From positions 1 to 7,902 of the forward strand of contig JBLINY010000169.1 of NCBI GenBank assembly GCA_047638695.1: a stretch of DNA of 7,902 bases, in the 5' to 3' direction. Under the pieces are notes generated by a model. It worked only from the letters and a program-made list of their open reading frames with translations. It was not told the origin of the DNA and searched no databases. This document shows positions 6,908 through 7,902 of this stretch, one piece after another. The DNA comes from JAHECQ01 sp047638695. Its GTDB lineage: Bacteria; Actinomycetota; Acidimicrobiia; Acidimicrobiales; SZUA-35. A program made the position numbers and the translations under genes. Each line of letters opens with the position of its first letter. Within the stretch, counting starts at the first letter, position 1.

Positions 6908-7654
6908 GTGGCCGAATCGACCAGCGATATCTCGGCCCACTGGAAACATCTCGTGATGCGGGCAGGCATTTCGTATGTGGCTGGCGACTGGGGAGCGGCT
7001 GACGAGCAGTCGGCGGAGGCCAACAAGTGGGGTCATCTCTACGGCATACCCGACGCCCCGGCTGTCTTCACCGCTCAGTTCTGGTACCGGTCGTGGTTAG
7101 TCGACAAACATGGAGACTTGGCCCCGCTGCTGGCTGCAGCCGACGAGAATCTCTTCCGAACCGACATCGCCCGCGCCGCCCGTGTCAGTACTTGGATCGC
7201 GGCTGGTGAGATCGATCGGGCGCGATCGGACGGGGAGGACCTGCTGGCCAGCCACCTCACGAACGGGTCGTCCTTTGGGCTTATCGTTCCGGTGGTATTG
7301 GTCGACCTGGCCCTCGCCACCTCCGACGACAGCCTGGTTCGTCGAGTCGAATCAGCGCTCGCAGGCCGCCGCCAGTCAGCGCCGCTGGTTGGCCTCGGGT
7401 TGGGAACAATCGGCCCAGTCGACTATCACCTGGGCCGCCTCGCGGTCGTTGGTTCAACCGAACGCCAGCAGCTGCTCGATGCCGGTCGCTCCTTCGCTGA
7501 CCGGGCCAGGCTGCTGCCGTGGCAGATTAAAACGCGCCTTGAGCCCGCCAACGAGATGATGCTCGAAGGAAATGCGAACGAGCACGCTCGACTGCTGGCC
7601 GAAGCGGCGCAGCTGGCCGCACCATCGCCGTTCATCGAACTCCTACCCGGCTGA
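6908..7654 (+). CDS. C-terminal TPR-like fragment of the same regulator
   Basis: A 248-residue frame-2 piece with a GTG at 6908; coding similarity begins earlier, at about 6790 (LDLHDVPTQL), after the stop at 6779. It is built of alanine- and leucine-rich helix pairs, for example FERGDRTDASRYLDELATVA just before the GTG, then AGDWGAADEQSAEANKWG and IAAGEIDRARSDGEDLLAS. These are the superhelical TPR-like repeats typical of the C-terminus of BTAD/AAA regulators. The order and frame match the main fragment, so I take it as the tail of the same gene rather than an independent protein. No ribosome site is seen before 6908. It ends at TGA 7652, directly followed by an 8-base tandem repeat. Confidence 0.72.
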   Translation: MAESTSDISAHWKHLVMRAGISYVAGDWGAADEQSAEANKWGHLYGIPDAPAVFTAQFWYRSWLVDKHGDLAPLLAAADENLFRTDIARAARVSTWIAAGEIDRARSDGEDLLASHLTNGSSFGLIVPVVLVDLALATSDDSLVRRVESALAGRRQSAPLVGLGLGTIGPVDYHLGRLAVVGSTERQQLLDAGRSFADRARLLPWQIKTRLEPANEMMLEGNANEHARLLAEAAQLAAPSPFIELLPG

Positions 7655-7678
7655 CACATTGTCACATTGTCACATTGA
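7655..7678 (+). repeat. Three tandem 8-base repeats CACATTGT
   Basis: CACATTGT, CACATTGT, CACATTGA stand head to tail immediately after the regulator's stop codon. The junction with the stop also forms a small inverted repeat, TGACA-CAT-TGTCA (7652-7664). It could be a regulator-binding array, a slippage product, or part of the 3' untranslated region. The function is unknown. Confidence 0.8.
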
Positions 7679-7683
7679 CCCGA

Positions 7684-7729
7684 GCGTAAAAAGAAGCTCA
7701 TGCCGTGCGGTGTGTCGCACAGCGTGAGC
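7684..7729 (-). terminator. Strong hairpin, intrinsic-terminator-like on the minus strand, possibly bidirectional
   Basis: The stem runs 7696-7709 with 7716-7729: GCTCATGCCGTGCG pairs with CGCACAGCGTGAGC through 13 pairs (one G-U) with one C-A mismatch and a six-base loop. On the minus strand it is followed by TTCTTTTTACG, a good U-rich tail, so minus-strand transcripts entering from the right should stop here. On the plus strand it lies about 40 bases after the regulator stop and may end that transcript too, although the plus-strand tail is poor in T. Confidence 0.65.
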
Positions 7730-7788
7730 AAGTTGGTCGCTGACCACCGCCGCGGTAGGCAGCTCCTGCCAACCACTATCGTCAGCCC

Positions 7789-7803
7789 GCGCAACCGTTG
7801 CGC
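7789..7803. promoter_or_regulatory. Inverted repeat GCGCAAC-C-GTTGCGC, possible operator
   Basis: Seven-base arms match perfectly around one central base, 58 bases before the ATG at 7862. This geometry fits a binding site for a small dimeric regulator. The TTGCGC in its right arm could double as a -35-like element, but no well-spaced -10 box is clear. The role is inferred. Confidence 0.4.
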
Positions 7804-7820
7804 AACCAAATGGCGGATTT

Positions 7821-7833
7821 CGGAAATATTCCG
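7821..7833. promoter_or_regulatory. Short inverted repeat CGGAA-ATA-TTCCG
   Basis: Five-base arms around ATA form a symmetric, locally AT-rich site about 28 bases before the ATG at 7862. It may be a second operator or overlap the promoter of the gene starting at the right edge. It is short enough to be chance. Confidence 0.3.
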
Positions 7834-7861
7834 GATCTTTCTTCTGTCGTAGGCTTCCCGC

Positions 7862-7902
7862 ATGGGACCCACGCCGCTCACCGACGCCACTAGCTTCTTG
7901 GC
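7862..7902 (+). CDS. Possible 5' end of a further gene, cut by the window edge
   Basis: ATG at 7862 opens a frame reading MGPTPLTDATSFL before the window ends. A weak TAGG ribosome site lies eight bases upstream, and the preceding 80 bases hold two inverted repeats and lower GC, as expected upstream of a gene. The first residues faintly recall the N-terminus of wax ester synthase/diacylglycerol acyltransferases (LSPLDASFL-like), but 13 residues cannot establish a family. Confidence 0.4.
   Translation, partial: MGPTPLTDATSFL

Larger units (their letters stand above)
4310..7654 (+). pseudogene. Frame-broken large SARP/AfsR-like regulator: winged helix, BTAD-like, STAND ATPase, TPR-like
   Basis: One ancestral gene of about 1,100 codons spread over two reading frames. 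Frame 2 from ATG 4310 (or 4289) gives TPLVRVLE near 4340-4360. Similarity then continues in frame 3 as AVTITRDPSASTGDGETGVV (about 4362-4421) and returns to frame 2 as FPPATVRRQLLALLVAAG. Together these make the usual start of a SARP/OmpR-type DNA-binding domain. Frame 2 itself has a TGA at 4400. Near the 3' end, frame 2 EQWAR (to about 6673) continues in frame 3 as YAMRTADSISERVQATTSMW and beyond, then returns to frame 2 near 6785-6795 as LDLHDVPTQLRASVLHPLA. Frame 2 has stops at 6767 and 6779 inside this island. The four minus-strand genes have no such defects. It could be a true pseudogene or carry four indel errors; the compensating +1/-1 pattern is odd for random decay. The family normally senses nucleotides or ligands and activates transcription. 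Confidence 0.75.

Noticed and set aside
7426..7890. A 154-codon minus-strand frame at the right end.
   Set aside because: It overlaps the regulator's coding end and runs through the terminator hairpin; its residues show no family resemblance.

Overview
The window is GC-rich (clearly above 60% by eye), with GTG as well as ATG starts and strong G/C at third codon positions. An AfsR/SARP-type large ATPase regulator, a NarL-family kinase and crotonase metabolism together suggest a high-GC actinobacterium, possibly an Acidimicrobiia-like lineage. That is inference from style only; there is no rRNA or marker gene to fix it.

Minus strand, about 125-3993: four intact genes read right to left with short gaps of 42, 13 and 31 bases, so they are probably one operon. 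The order of transcription is a predicted cytoplasmic permuted NlpC/P60 (YiiX/C92-like) amidase or hydrolase, a multi-pass membrane sensor histidine kinase of the HisKA_3 (NarX/DesK) type, its response regulator with an unusual non-LuxR helix-turn-helix, and a crotonase-fold enoyl-CoA hydratase. Bases 1-124, downstream of the operon, hold no gene or convincing terminator that I can see.

Intergenic 3994-4309: a G-rich repeat tract with quadruplex potential abuts the operon's first start codon. It is followed by a good ribosome binding site, a 41-codon ORF and a perfect 16-base palindrome.

Plus strand, about 4310-7654: remains of one very large regulator of roughly 1,100 residues (SARP-like winged helix, BTAD-like helices, STAND-type P-loop ATPase, TPR-like C-terminus). 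Its reading frame is broken near both ends. Coding similarity moves from frame 2 to frame 3 and back to frame 2 in two short islands (about 4361-4425 and 6672-6790), each spanning stop codons in the main frame. As it stands it is a pseudogene, or the sequence carries indel errors. A gene caller would give two separate CDS, 4490-6769 and 6908-7654.

Right end, 7655-7902: three tandem 8-base repeats directly after the stop codon, a strong hairpin whose U-rich tail lies on the minus-strand side, two short inverted repeats, and the first 13 codons of a possible new plus-strand gene that runs off the window.

The divergent layout (signalling operon leftwards, large ATPase regulator rightwards) suggests that the shared intergenic region controls both. 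The strongest observation is the pair of frame-shift islands in the regulator. The second is the grouping of a permuted papain-like amidase with a two-component system and a crotonase.
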